DNA of 64,000 nt from an uncultured Tolumonas sp. (GTDB lineage Bacteria; Pseudomonadota; Gammaproteobacteria; Enterobacterales; Aeromonadaceae). The notes below the pieces were generated by a model, which was given only the letters and a program-made list of their open reading frames with translations, was not told the origin of the DNA and did no database searches. Below, piece after piece: positions 19,286 through 27,502 of the stretch (positions are counted from its first letter, which is position 1; each line of letters begins with the position of its first letter). Location: contig NZ_OY782757.1 in assembly GCF_963678185.1 (NCBI RefSeq), positions 3,190,001 to 3,254,000 on the forward strand. The letters run 5' to 3'. The position numbers and the translations under genes were made by a program.

Positions 19286-20095
19286 ATGCATCCCAGACAA
19301 CTGCTAGCATCCGTATTGCAGGGATACGATGCATTCAACACTCAGAAGGACCCAGCCGTGAAATTTGAGTTAGATAAATTCAATGGTGTTATTGTCGATC
19401 CGCTTTCTATTCCTGACTGTCCTGATGAATTTCATAAACACCTATCAGAACTCACGCACTTTGCTGTCACTGAAAATAAAAACCTGATCTGGTTAACACT
19501 ACCGATTGATAAATCACATTTGATCAAATCCGCCACTGATCTGGGGTTTGTCTTTCATAACTGCCTGGAATCAGAATTAACACTGATCCATAAAGCCACT
19601 TCAACCACATTTGTTCCTTTTATCCCAACACATACCTTGGGGGCTGGCGCAATCGTGTGCAATCAGCACCAGCAGATCTTAGTGATCAAAGAACACGGCA
19701 TGAAGGGATATAAATTACCCGGCGGTCATATCGAATTGGGCGAGCGTATTGGATCAGCTATAGTCCGAGAAGTATTGGAAGAAACCGGGATTGAGGCAAC
19801 GTTTGGATCGATAGTCGGCTTTACTACCAAACATCCATTCCAATTTGGAAAATCCAATCTGTATTTTGTGTGTCGATTAACGCCGCTATCAGAACGGATT
19901 CGTATTCAGGATACGGACGAAATCGCGGATGCAAAGTGGGTATCCATTTCCGAGTACATCAATGATGAAAAAAATGCCCTCTTCAATCGACAAATGGTTG
20001 CGTCATTAGCCCAATCATCGGGATTAGCGCTTATGCAACTGGACGGTAATGACGGGCCGCATAAGAAACAAGAAACCTTCTTTGCTCAAGCTTAA
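19286..20095 (+). CDS. NUDT6-like Nudix hydrolase, 269 aa
   Basis: This is a two-domain Nudix protein. Residues 25-105 match the pre-Nudix domain of NUDT6 (FGF-2 antisense) proteins: KFNGVIVDP, LIWLTLPIDKSHLI, and ATDLGFVFHNC. Residues 115-245 are the Nudix fold with a complete Nudix box from Gly147 to Ile169 (GHIELGERIGSAIV then REVLEETGI). Nudix enzymes hydrolyse nucleoside diphosphate-linked compounds; the substrate here is unknown. It is followed 51 bases later by an acyltransferase gene on the same strand. The NUDT6-type N-terminal domain is less common in bacteria than single-domain Nudix proteins. Confidence 0.85.
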   Translation: MHPRQLLASVLQGYDAFNTQKDPAVKFELDKFNGVIVDPLSIPDCPDEFHKHLSELTHFAVTENKNLIWLTLPIDKSHLIKSATDLGFVFHNCLESELTLIHKATSTTFVPFIPTHTLGAGAIVCNQHQQILVIKEHGMKGYKLPGGHIELGERIGSAIVREVLEETGIEATFGSIVGFTTKHPFQFGKSNLYFVCRLTPLSERIRIQDTDEIADAKWVSISEYINDEKNALFNRQMVASLAQSSGLALMQLDGNDGPHKKQETFFAQA

Positions 20096-20146
20096 AAATA
20101 GCGATCTTGAATTAAATAAGACGGAACACAACAACGGAGTCATAAG

Positions 20147-20611
20147 ATGGCTGAGCCCATAGTGCGTCGATCCGGTATTCACAATATGCAGTTTGGTCGT
20201 AATGTCACCATTATTGAGCCAGTGAATTTGTATGGCAGCCAGATTGGTGATGATGCCTTTATTGGCCCCTTTGTTGAGATCCAGAAAAACGTCGTTATCG
20301 GTAAACGAACCAAAGTGCAATCGCATACTTTTATCTGCGAATTTGTCACTATCGGTGATGATTGCTTCATCGGACATGGCGCCATGTTTGCCAATGATTT
20401 ATTCAAAACAGGTGTTCCCAATCCTGATCCGCAATCTTGGGGAAAAACGAGCATCGCAGATAATGTCACCATTGGCTCTAATGTGACAATATTGCCGGTC
20501 AAGATCTGTTCTGGCGCTGTTATTGGCGCTGGCGCCGTGGTAACGAAAGATATCACCACGCCAGGTACCTATATTGGTAATCCGGCCACCCTCTCCCGCG
20601 CATTTGTTTGA
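20147..20611 (+). CDS. Hexapeptide-repeat acyltransferase, 154 aa
   Basis: This is a left-handed beta-helix acetyltransferase of the WbbJ/LpxA-like class. Hexapeptide turns run almost from end to end (IGDDAFIGPFVEIQKNVVIG, VTIGDDCFIGHGAMF, VTIGSNVTILPVKI, GAVIGAGAVVTKDI). It ends with the family pattern GTYIGNPATL. The loop NDLFKTGVPNPDPQSW between coils is where the acceptor and catalytic His usually lie. Such enzymes acetylate sugars in surface polysaccharide pathways, but no sugar genes are nearby, so the acceptor is unknown. The start is supported by GGAG upstream. Confidence 0.85.
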   Translation: MAEPIVRRSGIHNMQFGRNVTIIEPVNLYGSQIGDDAFIGPFVEIQKNVVIGKRTKVQSHTFICEFVTIGDDCFIGHGAMFANDLFKTGVPNPDPQSWGKTSIADNVTIGSNVTILPVKICSGAVIGAGAVVTKDITTPGTYIGNPATLSRAFV

Positions 20612-20669
20612 TTTACATAATACAAATTCTGGATTTCTAAACTGTCTTATTCATTATAGGTTGACCATT

Positions 20670-21215
20670 GTGGATGTATTGATCGTCATTGATATGCAAA
20701 AAGTACTATTCCAAACACCGCGCTATCACAGCAGCACAGTTATCGCGAACATAAATCAACTCTCAACAGCTGTTCGAAATAACACCGGAAAAGTTATCTT
20801 CATTCAACACAATGGCCATGATGAAGAAGGTTTAACACCGCATACTGAAGGATGGACCCTCCTCGATGAATTAGAGAAACAGCCCGTTGATATAGTTGTT
20901 GAAACCATCTGCGACTCTTTTTACGATACGGCGTTAAGCCAAGTACTGGCAGCGTTGGCACCCGAGCGCATCATTATTACTGGTTGTGCGACCGATTTTT
21001 GCGTCGACACTACTTTGCGTTCAGCGGTGAGTCATAATTTTAGTGTCGCTGCGATTGCTGATGCCCGTACAACCGCCGATCGTTCGCACTTGGATGCAAA
21101 ATCAATTATTGACCACCACAACTGGAGCTGGGCTAATCTCATCACACCAAAGGCCCCTGTTGTTGTCATGACAACCAACGAATTGCTGGCGGAGATGAAT
21201 AACCGCGCGTACTAA
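20670..21215 (+). CDS. Isochorismatase-like cysteine hydrolase, 181 aa
   Basis: A GTG start at 20670 is preferred because the family begins directly with VDVLIVIDMQ; a TTG nine bases upstream is possible, and the longer open frame to 20574 overlaps the preceding gene. Conserved features are Asp8 in LIVIDMQ and the nucleophile Cys111 in TGCATDFCVDTT, followed by DARTTADRSHLDA and HHNWSWANL, typical of the subfamily. Where relatives usually have VEKTICDSF, this protein has VVETICDSF, with Glu78 at the place of the usual catalytic Lys. Activity may therefore be altered. The substrate is unknown. Confidence 0.8.
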   Translation: MDVLIVIDMQKVLFQTPRYHSSTVIANINQLSTAVRNNTGKVIFIQHNGHDEEGLTPHTEGWTLLDELEKQPVDIVVETICDSFYDTALSQVLAALAPERIIITGCATDFCVDTTLRSAVSHNFSVAAIADARTTADRSHLDAKSIIDHHNWSWANLITPKAPVVVMTTNELLAEMNNRAY

Positions 21216-21417
21216 TTACTATGCATCGTTATTTACCAACGTTGCTGAAGTGATAATCCCAGAGAAGAACCTGATTTTTGTCACCCTCGCGGCCCATTGC
21301 CGCGAGAAATCACCCATGTTTTTCTTTGCAGCAGTTGCTGTACCTAAAGGAGATATTTTAAAGACTCTCCAACATTGAATCGTCTGGGATCTGGATATGA
21401 ATGAAAATGTATTGTGT

Positions 21418-21512
21418 GTCCAGAACTTAAATGCATGTATATATATACACTTAAAATAATTTAGGACACATTTAGATCTTAAAACATGGCATATTCGAGT
21501 GCTTGCACTCGG
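21418..21512 (+). repeat. oriS-like repeat, copy 1 (isolated, decayed)
   Basis: GTCCAGAACT, then the palindrome TGTATATATATACA (21436-21449), then GGAC at 21464-21467, followed by ATGGC and the hairpin CGAGTGC/GCACTCG (21496-21511). The order and spacing match the copies at 35655 and 35833. No helicase gene follows here; the next gene is a GH42 fragment. Confidence 0.6.
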
Positions 21513-21540
21513 TTCTAAAAGACATTTTTAAATGTGATAG

Positions 21541-21894
21541 AAAAATCAACCAGATTATTCTGGTCAAGCAGCGATCACTCGCAACCAATTTGGTAGCGGA
21601 GTAGTCTATTACATCGGCTCTGTGCTCAATGATGCAGGCTATGAACGATTATTCTCTCAGATCATTCAGGAATGCCAGATTGAATCTACCGGCAACTTAC
21701 CAGCAGGTGTGGAGCTTTCGGTGAGAAGTCACGATAACAAACGTATCTTGTTTGCCTTAAACCTAACAAAAGAAAAGAAGCAAATTACGCTAACTCCACG
21801 CAACAGAAAATGTGCGTTTAGCGGCCAATCAGTTGATTCAGGCTTAATTTTAGAACCGGGTGATGTTCGCGTGATGATTGAAGAGATGAGTTGA
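21541..21894 (+). pseudogene. GH42 beta-galactosidase C-terminal fragment
   Basis: The reading NQPDYSGQAAITRNQFGSGVVYYIGS followed by VLNDAGYERLFSQIIQEC matches the end of the trimerization domain and the C-terminal beta domain (LFALNLTKEKKQITLTPRN) of family 42 beta-galactosidases. Stop codons lie immediately upstream of 21541, and the catalytic barrel of about 550 residues is absent. A GTG at 21622 could start a 90-aa product, but nothing suggests function. It is evidence of deletion at this spot, next to the isolated oriS-like repeat. Confidence 0.75.
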
Positions 21895-21974
21895 TTTTTT
21901 TCATTAAGAATATGTAAAAAACTGCCTCCAGCTGAGGTCAGAGTTCAAATAGTTCTCTGTTATCAGCACTTTCA

Positions 21975-22000
21975 CCGCACTCAAATCGAGTGCGGCTTTT
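21975..22000 (+). terminator. Rho-independent terminator
   Basis: A perfect 8-bp stem CCGCACTC / GAGTGCGG with loop AAATC is followed by CTTTTTA. It lies 80 bases downstream of the GH42 fragment on the same strand and ends that transcription unit before the ParD-like gene. Confidence 0.8.
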
Positions 22001-22078
22001 TATGTACCGCTTACACGTTCTTGTTATTACAGCCACTCGAATATATGATGCATATACGTTTCATATATAAAGTGCTTT

Positions 22079-22285
22079 ATGGGTATTGTAAAAATTAACG
22101 ATGTACTCCACGAAGAGCTCCGCAAAGCGAGTTCCACAATGGTTCGTTCTATCAATTCGCAAGCCGAATATTGGATCAAAATGGGTATGTTGGCCGAAAC
22201 CAACCCAACCATGACTTACAGTGAAATTATTCGTGAACAGCTTCGACTAGCTGATGTGAAGTTAGGTGATGCGATCAATGAATGA
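22079..22285 (+). CDS. ParD-like antitoxin-family protein, 68 aa
   Basis: The sequence MGIVKINDVLHEELRKASSTM, VRSINSQAEYWIKMGMLAE and TYSEIIREQLR fits the ParD-like antitoxin family. It has an N-terminal beta strand and two helices like a ribbon-helix-helix DNA binder. Upstream (22040-22075) the DNA is AT-rich with interrupted symmetry (ATATGATGCATATACG), a possible operator. The stop codon overlaps the start of the methionine aminopeptidase gene by eight bases. No ParE-type toxin is adjacent, so if this is an antitoxin or autoregulator its partner is the aminopeptidase. That reading is inferred. Confidence 0.75.
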   Translation: MGIVKINDVLHEELRKASSTMVRSINSQAEYWIKMGMLAETNPTMTYSEIIREQLRLADVKLGDAINE

Positions 22286-23051
22286 GATTGTACTTAAAAC
22301 GAATGATGAACTTGATTTAATGCGTGAGTCTGGCCGCCTCTTAGCCTCGGTATTTGCCTATCTTGACCCGTTTATAAAACCGGGGATCTCGACCATGAAA
22401 ATCAATGATCTGGTTGAGAATTTCATTACCAATATCTTGAATGCCCGCCCTGCCAGTAAAGGGCAATACGACTTCCCTTTTGTTCTCAACACGTCAGTCA
22501 ATGAAGTGGTTTGTCATGGCATGCCTTCAGAAACTCATATTCTGAAATCCGGCGACATCGTTAATGTTGATATCACGCTAGAAAAAAACGGCTTTATCGC
22601 CGACTCCAGCAAAATGTATATGGTTGGCGAGGTTTCTCCTTTAGCCAAGCGCTTGGTGGATAAAACCTATGAAGCCATGTGGCAAGGTATCCGCGCTGTA
22701 AAACCAGGGGCCACACTGGGTGATATTGGCTATGCGATACAAAAATTTGCAGCTATCAACAATTACTCAGTAGTGCGCGAATATTGCGGGCATGGCATTG
22801 GCAAAGAGATGCATGAAGAACCAGCTGTTCTGCATTATGGTACGCCCAACTCTGGTATTGTGCTCAAAGAAGGCATGACCTTCACCATTGAACCCATGAT
22901 CAACCAAGGTGAAGCAAAAGTGAAACTCAAACGAGATGGCTGGACTGTGGTAACCCGAGACAAAAAGCTCTCCGCTCAGTGGGAACATACTGTCGCGGTA
23001 ACAGCTGATGGATATGAAGTGTTGACCTTACGAACAGATGAATGTCTTTAA
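22278..23051 (+). CDS. map: Type I methionine aminopeptidase, 257 aa
   Basis: This enzyme removes the initiator methionine from nascent proteins. The start at 22278 (MNEIVLKTNDE) is chosen over an ATG 12 bases upstream. All five metal ligands are present: Asp98 (VNVDIT), Asp109 (IADSS), His172 (GHGIGKEMHEEP), Glu205 (TIEPM) and Glu236 (WEHTV), plus His80. The length is that of the E. coli enzyme. It is translationally coupled to the ParD-like gene and has none of the usual rpsB-tsf neighbours, so it is probably a second, accessory Map and not the housekeeping gene. That last point is inferred from context. Confidence 0.9.
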   Translation: MNEIVLKTNDELDLMRESGRLLASVFAYLDPFIKPGISTMKINDLVENFITNILNARPASKGQYDFPFVLNTSVNEVVCHGMPSETHILKSGDIVNVDITLEKNGFIADSSKMYMVGEVSPLAKRLVDKTYEAMWQGIRAVKPGATLGDIGYAIQKFAAINNYSVVREYCGHGIGKEMHEEPAVLHYGTPNSGIVLKEGMTFTIEPMINQGEAKVKLKRDGWTVVTRDKKLSAQWEHTVAVTADGYEVLTLRTDECL

Positions 23052-23073
23052 TCGCTAAACACTATGTTTATTG

Positions 23074-23098
23074 AAAAAAAGCCCAGTCAACACTGGGC
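23074..23098 (-). terminator. Terminator of the helicase gene
   Basis: The stem GCCCAGT / ACTGGGC with loop CAAC is followed on the minus strand by a run of eight T. It lies 114 bases past the stop of the UvrD-type helicase and may also stop readthrough from map. Confidence 0.75.
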
Positions 23099-23211
23099 AA
23101 AATCAGTCTCACGGGATTTACTTTTCCAACGTCACCATATCCAAAATCTTAGGATTACGTAGGCTGTTACAACCAACAGTGAAGTCTTAATTCTTCGTTT
23201 TATCAAACATC

Positions 23212-26091
23212 TCAACTCGCCAATTTTTGTGTATACCGACAAGACCCCACATCCTCACCTCGGTAGTTTGAACACCCATAAAATGAGCTATAGGGTCCTT
23301 TTTTAATTGAGAGGTCGCCGCCACATTCAGGACAAACGGGTACGCTGGTTTTACAGCTTTCATTAATACAAGTACGAATACCGTTTTGCTCGCGCATTAC
23401 CGAATCACAGCGTGGACACGCTTTTTGAGTATGGATACAGAGTGGATAATTGGTACAACCGATGAAATTATTGCCGGAAGTGTTATTTTTTCTGACGACT
23501 AGCGTTCCTGTCGTACATTTTGGACACCCTAACGACAGCGCTGATTTTTGTACGTCCGAGCATTCAAATTCATCCAGCGCTAACGGGTATTTTTCTTCCA
23601 TCAGCTCTTGTACAAATTTCGAGGCTTTTGTCATGTCCGTGACGAGATAAACCCGATGCCGAGCCCGTGTCACTGCAACATAAAAGAGCCGCCGCTCTTC
23701 TGCATATGGAAACGGTTCTGCCTCAGGTAACAACGCTTCAACTAATGAATTCGTCACGATTTCAGAGGGTAATCCAAACTTACCACTGGTAAGTCCCAAC
23801 AATACGACATAGTCCGCCTCTTTGCCTTTTGAAGCATGAATGGTGTCGGTCAGAATAGTGAGTCGAGTAAATTTCAGTCCCAGCATTTGCAACTGAGTTT
23901 TTGACGGTATCGTTGCTTTGAAACGGGCTAACAGATAAACCGTTGCCCCCTGTGGTGCCAATTTATAAATGGCAGCCAACACATCGACAATGGCGGCGTC
24001 ATTCGGTTGAGATGTCCGAAAGACAGAAACAGCCGGACCATTCGTCTGCCGATGGGTATCAATGTCTTTGTTCAGTTGCGCCGGATTTTTGAGTACAAAC
24101 CGGCTGGCTACGGCGTTAATACCATTATTAAAACGGAATGTTTTATCTAATGCGGTGGTTTTAGTGGCACCAAAGAAGCTATTAAATTGCGCCGTTAAAC
24201 TGATATCACTGCCCGTAAAACGATAGATAGACTGCCAGTCATCACCAACACAAAATAGTGAACCATCCGATTGCTGAGCGCGCAGTGCTTTAATCAATTG
24301 TGCGCGGGGACGTGAAATATCCTGAAACTCATCGACCAGAATGTAGCGCCATGGCACAACAAATCGTCCTTCTTCCACATAACCAATCGCTTTATTGACC
24401 ATATCATCAAAATCGATATGCCCTTGCTGGGCAAGGGTTGATTGATAAGCATCGTAAATCGGCATCAGTAGTGATAACGCCACGCGCATTTGTTCTGGAT
24501 GTTTAGCCCGACTGATTTTTTGCGCCAATTCATGCTCGGTGAGATTAGCGCGTTTAAACAACGATAATAATTCTGCCAGAACACGAGAGAAGGTATTAAT
24601 AACGCCATATTCCTGAAAGGTAGCCAACACGGCTTCATCAGGCAGTGGGTTAAACTGAACACCGGCTGCTTTCAGCTTGCGCTCTAACCCTGACAATAAA
24701 ACGCCTTCTTGCTGTTCATAATGGAATGTTTCAATTAAAGCTGTGCCGTGCGTTTTATGTAATTCTCGTTTCCACTGCATTCCCTCGGTGTAGCTTTGTT
24801 TATCAATATACGGTGCGGTATTACCCTGTCGGTCAATACCAAAATGCTCGATGTAGATATCAACATCAGGGAGATAAAAATCTGGCTGATAGGCGCGTCG
24901 TTCTGGCGTTTTGGTATCAATTTTATACTTGGCTTCATATTGGTAATTGATCCCTTGGCGAAACAGATAATTAGCAATCTGGCTTTCAGCAAAGCTCTTA
25001 ACCTGTTCATTGCGCAGTGTGCGAATCTCGTTGTCGCGCAGGTAATTGTAGTAATCGCCTAATGTCTTAAACTCAAATGGATTTTTTTCGGGAAATTGCC
25101 ATTTTTCAAAATAAGTCAGCAGCTGCTTACGATAAGTCTCGTCGGTTTGTAAGGCGTTAAAGCAGTTTTCAACGAAATAAACTTTTGCCTGCTCATCTTC
25201 CGCTAACGGGCTGATGGACGGCATTCCCCTTTCTGCTCGCCCTACAATGCTCCGTCCTAGACTGTGGAAGGTGTTAACGGCTACCCCGTTGATACCTAAG
25301 CGCTGTACCAGCCGTTCTTTCATCTCTTTAGCCGCTTTATTGCCATATGCTAGTAGCAATATCTCCTCGGGTTTGGCTTTACCGTTTTGAATTAAGAACG
25401 CAACACGTCCCATCACCGTACTGGTTTTACCGGTACCCGCCCCAGCTAATACCAAATTATTATCTTCATCAATGACACAGGCTAACCGTTGCTTTTCCGT
25501 TAATGGCATGGACTCCACGGTATCGAATAATGCGGCATGCTGAGCAAGAACGCTGTGAACATACTGCTCACGACTACGTTTCAAATACCATTGCGGTTGC
25601 GATACCAGTGTCCAGGCTTTTGTAAAAACCGCATCAATCACAGGAGGCAACTCACCTTCCGGCGGTAACGGCGGTAATCGCTTTTCAAAGACATCAAGTT
25701 CACTCTGCATTGCCGACCAATGGGATGTGCGGAAGTAGCCTTTTTGCGCTATTCGTTCATCAATCTGAGTGATAAAAGCATGCACGTATGTGGCTTTTGC
25801 TGTGTACCAATGCAGATTAAATGCCCGTTGAAGTCGTTCAATCTCTTTTTTTGTCAAACCAGCAAAAGAAACCCCACCATCCGCTGACGACAAACTGACT
25901 TTTTTAAACCAAAGCCGCGAAGTGATGTCTGGAAGGGTTGAAACACAATCCCAATTCAGCTGACGATTCTGCCCCAGCCAATTCGTCACCAAAATGTGCT
26001 CCGGAGAAAACGAGAGTGTTTTATGAGTAGCTTTAAACCACCGAGCCCACCAAGGCGATGAATACTGAAATACAGAGGACGGCATAAACAA
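23212..26091 (-). CDS. UvrD/HelD-type helicase with nuclease-like insert and zinc fingers, 959 aa
   Basis: This is a superfamily 1 DNA helicase close to helicase IV (HelD), whose N-terminal 200-residue domain it shares in outline. It has Walker A VLAGAGTGKTS near residue 217, then an insertion at about 370-480 that reads like a PD-(D/E)xK nuclease (ANYLFRQGINYQYEAKY, YQPDFYLPDVDIYIEHFG, QWKRELHKTHGTALIET). It continues with Walker B VDEFQDIS, motif GDDWQSIYRF, THASKGKEADYVVLLG and EERRLFYVAVTRAR. The last 110 residues carry topoisomerase-type C4 zinc fingers (CPKCTTGTL, CPRCDSVM, CPECGGDLS). E. coli HelD is 684 aa and lacks the fingers. Repair or defence roles are both possible. Confidence 0.88.
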   Translation of the reverse strand: MFMPSSVFQYSSPWWARWFKATHKTLSFSPEHILVTNWLGQNRQLNWDCVSTLPDITSRLWFKKVSLSSADGGVSFAGLTKKEIERLQRAFNLHWYTAKATYVHAFITQIDERIAQKGYFRTSHWSAMQSELDVFEKRLPPLPPEGELPPVIDAVFTKAWTLVSQPQWYLKRSREQYVHSVLAQHAALFDTVESMPLTEKQRLACVIDEDNNLVLAGAGTGKTSTVMGRVAFLIQNGKAKPEEILLLAYGNKAAKEMKERLVQRLGINGVAVNTFHSLGRSIVGRAERGMPSISPLAEDEQAKVYFVENCFNALQTDETYRKQLLTYFEKWQFPEKNPFEFKTLGDYYNYLRDNEIRTLRNEQVKSFAESQIANYLFRQGINYQYEAKYKIDTKTPERRAYQPDFYLPDVDIYIEHFGIDRQGNTAPYIDKQSYTEGMQWKRELHKTHGTALIETFHYEQQEGVLLSGLERKLKAAGVQFNPLPDEAVLATFQEYGVINTFSRVLAELLSLFKRANLTEHELAQKISRAKHPEQMRVALSLLMPIYDAYQSTLAQQGHIDFDDMVNKAIGYVEEGRFVVPWRYILVDEFQDISRPRAQLIKALRAQQSDGSLFCVGDDWQSIYRFTGSDISLTAQFNSFFGATKTTALDKTFRFNNGINAVASRFVLKNPAQLNKDIDTHRQTNGPAVSVFRTSQPNDAAIVDVLAAIYKLAPQGATVYLLARFKATIPSKTQLQMLGLKFTRLTILTDTIHASKGKEADYVVLLGLTSGKFGLPSEIVTNSLVEALLPEAEPFPYAEERRLFYVAVTRARHRVYLVTDMTKASKFVQELMEEKYPLALDEFECSDVQKSALSLGCPKCTTGTLVVRKNNTSGNNFIGCTNYPLCIHTQKACPRCDSVMREQNGIRTCINESCKTSVPVCPECGGDLSIKKGPYSSFYGCSNYRGEDVGSCRYTQKLAS

Positions 26092-26387
26092 TCAACAAAA
26101 GCAGATACAAATGAATAATCAGATGGTTATACTTTTTACGCAGCCCGTAAACAAAAATCATGTGAATAATGAATTGATCATTTCTCGCTGATCACTCGAT
26201 GAGTTTGATCAGTCCAATTCGCATTTACAAAACACTTTCCTATTTACCGTACCTTCGGTACGAATCAATCCATAAAAGAGCTTTGGAAATGGCAATGCAG
26301 TGGTGTAATCCCTTACAAACCAACTGCATCATTTGTTACGTAAATCACGGGATGTTCCCTTTAGCGTGGATAAAACTCAGCGATAAC

Positions 26388-26798
26388 TCAAAATTTCATG
26401 GGCTGTAAACAAGGAAGATTTTTCACTCGCCGGTACTTAGCACGGAACGCTGCAACTTCGCCTTCTGGCATCCAGACAGTGAAATCAAATATGCCCTGTT
26501 TATCTGAGTTTGGGATCAGCCGGTCAGTTTGAGTCATCGCAATATGGACAGAAAATGGTGAAGCAGAGTGATCTTCAAACATCATTTCTAACGCATCAAC
26601 ACCGCAGAAAAATCCTCGCGTAACGACCACCTGTTTGCCTGTTTTCATCTCCTTAAGTGCTTTTTCCTGTGCTTTTGGCACCAACAATCGGGCCGCTCCC
26701 TCATTCCAGCTCAGAAAAAGCAATCCAGCTTTGGCCATGTTACTTTCCCAGTAGTTAGTTTCAGCAATTTTTTGGCCATCGTTCATGATAGAAATCAT
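26388..26798 (-). CDS. Unknown plasmid-type protein, 136 aa
   Basis: Begins MISIMNDGQKIAETNYWESN. GAGGG lies six bases before the first ATG, which is therefore kept, though MNDGQKIAE at 26786 is an alternative. It contains LFLSWNEGAARLLVP and a C-terminal KYRRVKNLPCLQPMKF. I have the impression that similar proteins occur in plasmid and integrative-element accessory regions, but I cannot name a function. It is the third gene of an operon headed by the AcrVA2-like gene (37-base gap from the 190-aa gene). Confidence 0.6.
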   Translation of the reverse strand: MISIMNDGQKIAETNYWESNMAKAGLLFLSWNEGAARLLVPKAQEKALKEMKTGKQVVVTRGFFCGVDALEMMFEDHSASPFSVHIAMTQTDRLIPNSDKQGIFDFTVWMPEGEVAAFRAKYRRVKNLPCLQPMKF

Positions 26799-26835
26799 AT
26801 TTTCGCCCTCTTTTAGTTAAAATAAATATTAATTA

Positions 26836-27408
26836 TTAATAGCGAGTCAATTCTGAGCCACCCTCAGAAATGAACTTCTCAATTAAATCTTCAGGATCCA
26901 TGAACATCTCATCTAAAAATAGCCAACCATGAGGACGTTCAACCAATTCTCTTCGTGTAGTTATTTCGCCATCTCTTTCAATTGTGGTCGTTTTCCAATT
27001 CATCATTGTGACTATGCCGCATGGGTGCATGAATGCGTAATGTTTCCCGTCAAATGTAATAGGTTCCATAACACCATTTATTTCCACACCAGTTTCTTCA
27101 TCCTCATCAATGAAATGGAGTATTTCTGACATAACAATTTTATTTTTAAACATTAAAAAACACTCACCGTTTCGCTTTAGTGACTTTTCTTCTTTTAAAA
27201 CAACACGGTCTTTGCTAATATAGCTTTGCTCCAACAATTGGTTAAGCATTGCAATAACAGCTATGCGTTCCTTTTCGTTGCCAGCACCACTCACAGAGAC
27301 GGAATAATCGACTTTTTGAGTGTCATATAAATATTTGATTGCTGTGAAACCACTTGCTTTGCGGTTCCATTCAGTAATACATTCGTTCAGATCCATATTA
27401 TTAGACAT
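26836..27408 (-). CDS. Unknown acidic protein, 190 aa
   Basis: No family recognised. The start is supported by AAGGA in a poly-A context nine bases upstream. The protein is soluble and acidic toward the end (LFLDEMFMDPEDLIEKFISE), with a central predicted beta region (MEPITFDGKHYAFMHPCGIVTMMNW). It is the middle gene of the three-gene operon behind the AcrVA2-like gene. Confidence 0.55.
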   Translation of the reverse strand: MSNNMDLNECITEWNRKASGFTAIKYLYDTQKVDYSVSVSGAGNEKERIAVIAMLNQLLEQSYISKDRVVLKEEKSLKRNGECFLMFKNKIVMSEILHFIDEDEETGVEINGVMEPITFDGKHYAFMHPCGIVTMMNWKTTTIERDGEITTRRELVERPHGWLFLDEMFMDPEDLIEKFISEGGSELTRY

Positions 27409-27502
27409 AATGTTTTTCCTTTTTTTAGATAAAATATTCCCTCGGATTATTCCGATGAAATAATGGTGATATTTTTATTACTGGGTAAAAATAATGATCA
27501 CG

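Noticed and set aside
26199..26408. 69-aa plus-strand frame between the helicase and the 136-aa gene
   Set aside because: It overlaps the end of the 136-aa gene, has no ribosome site and no recognisable content.
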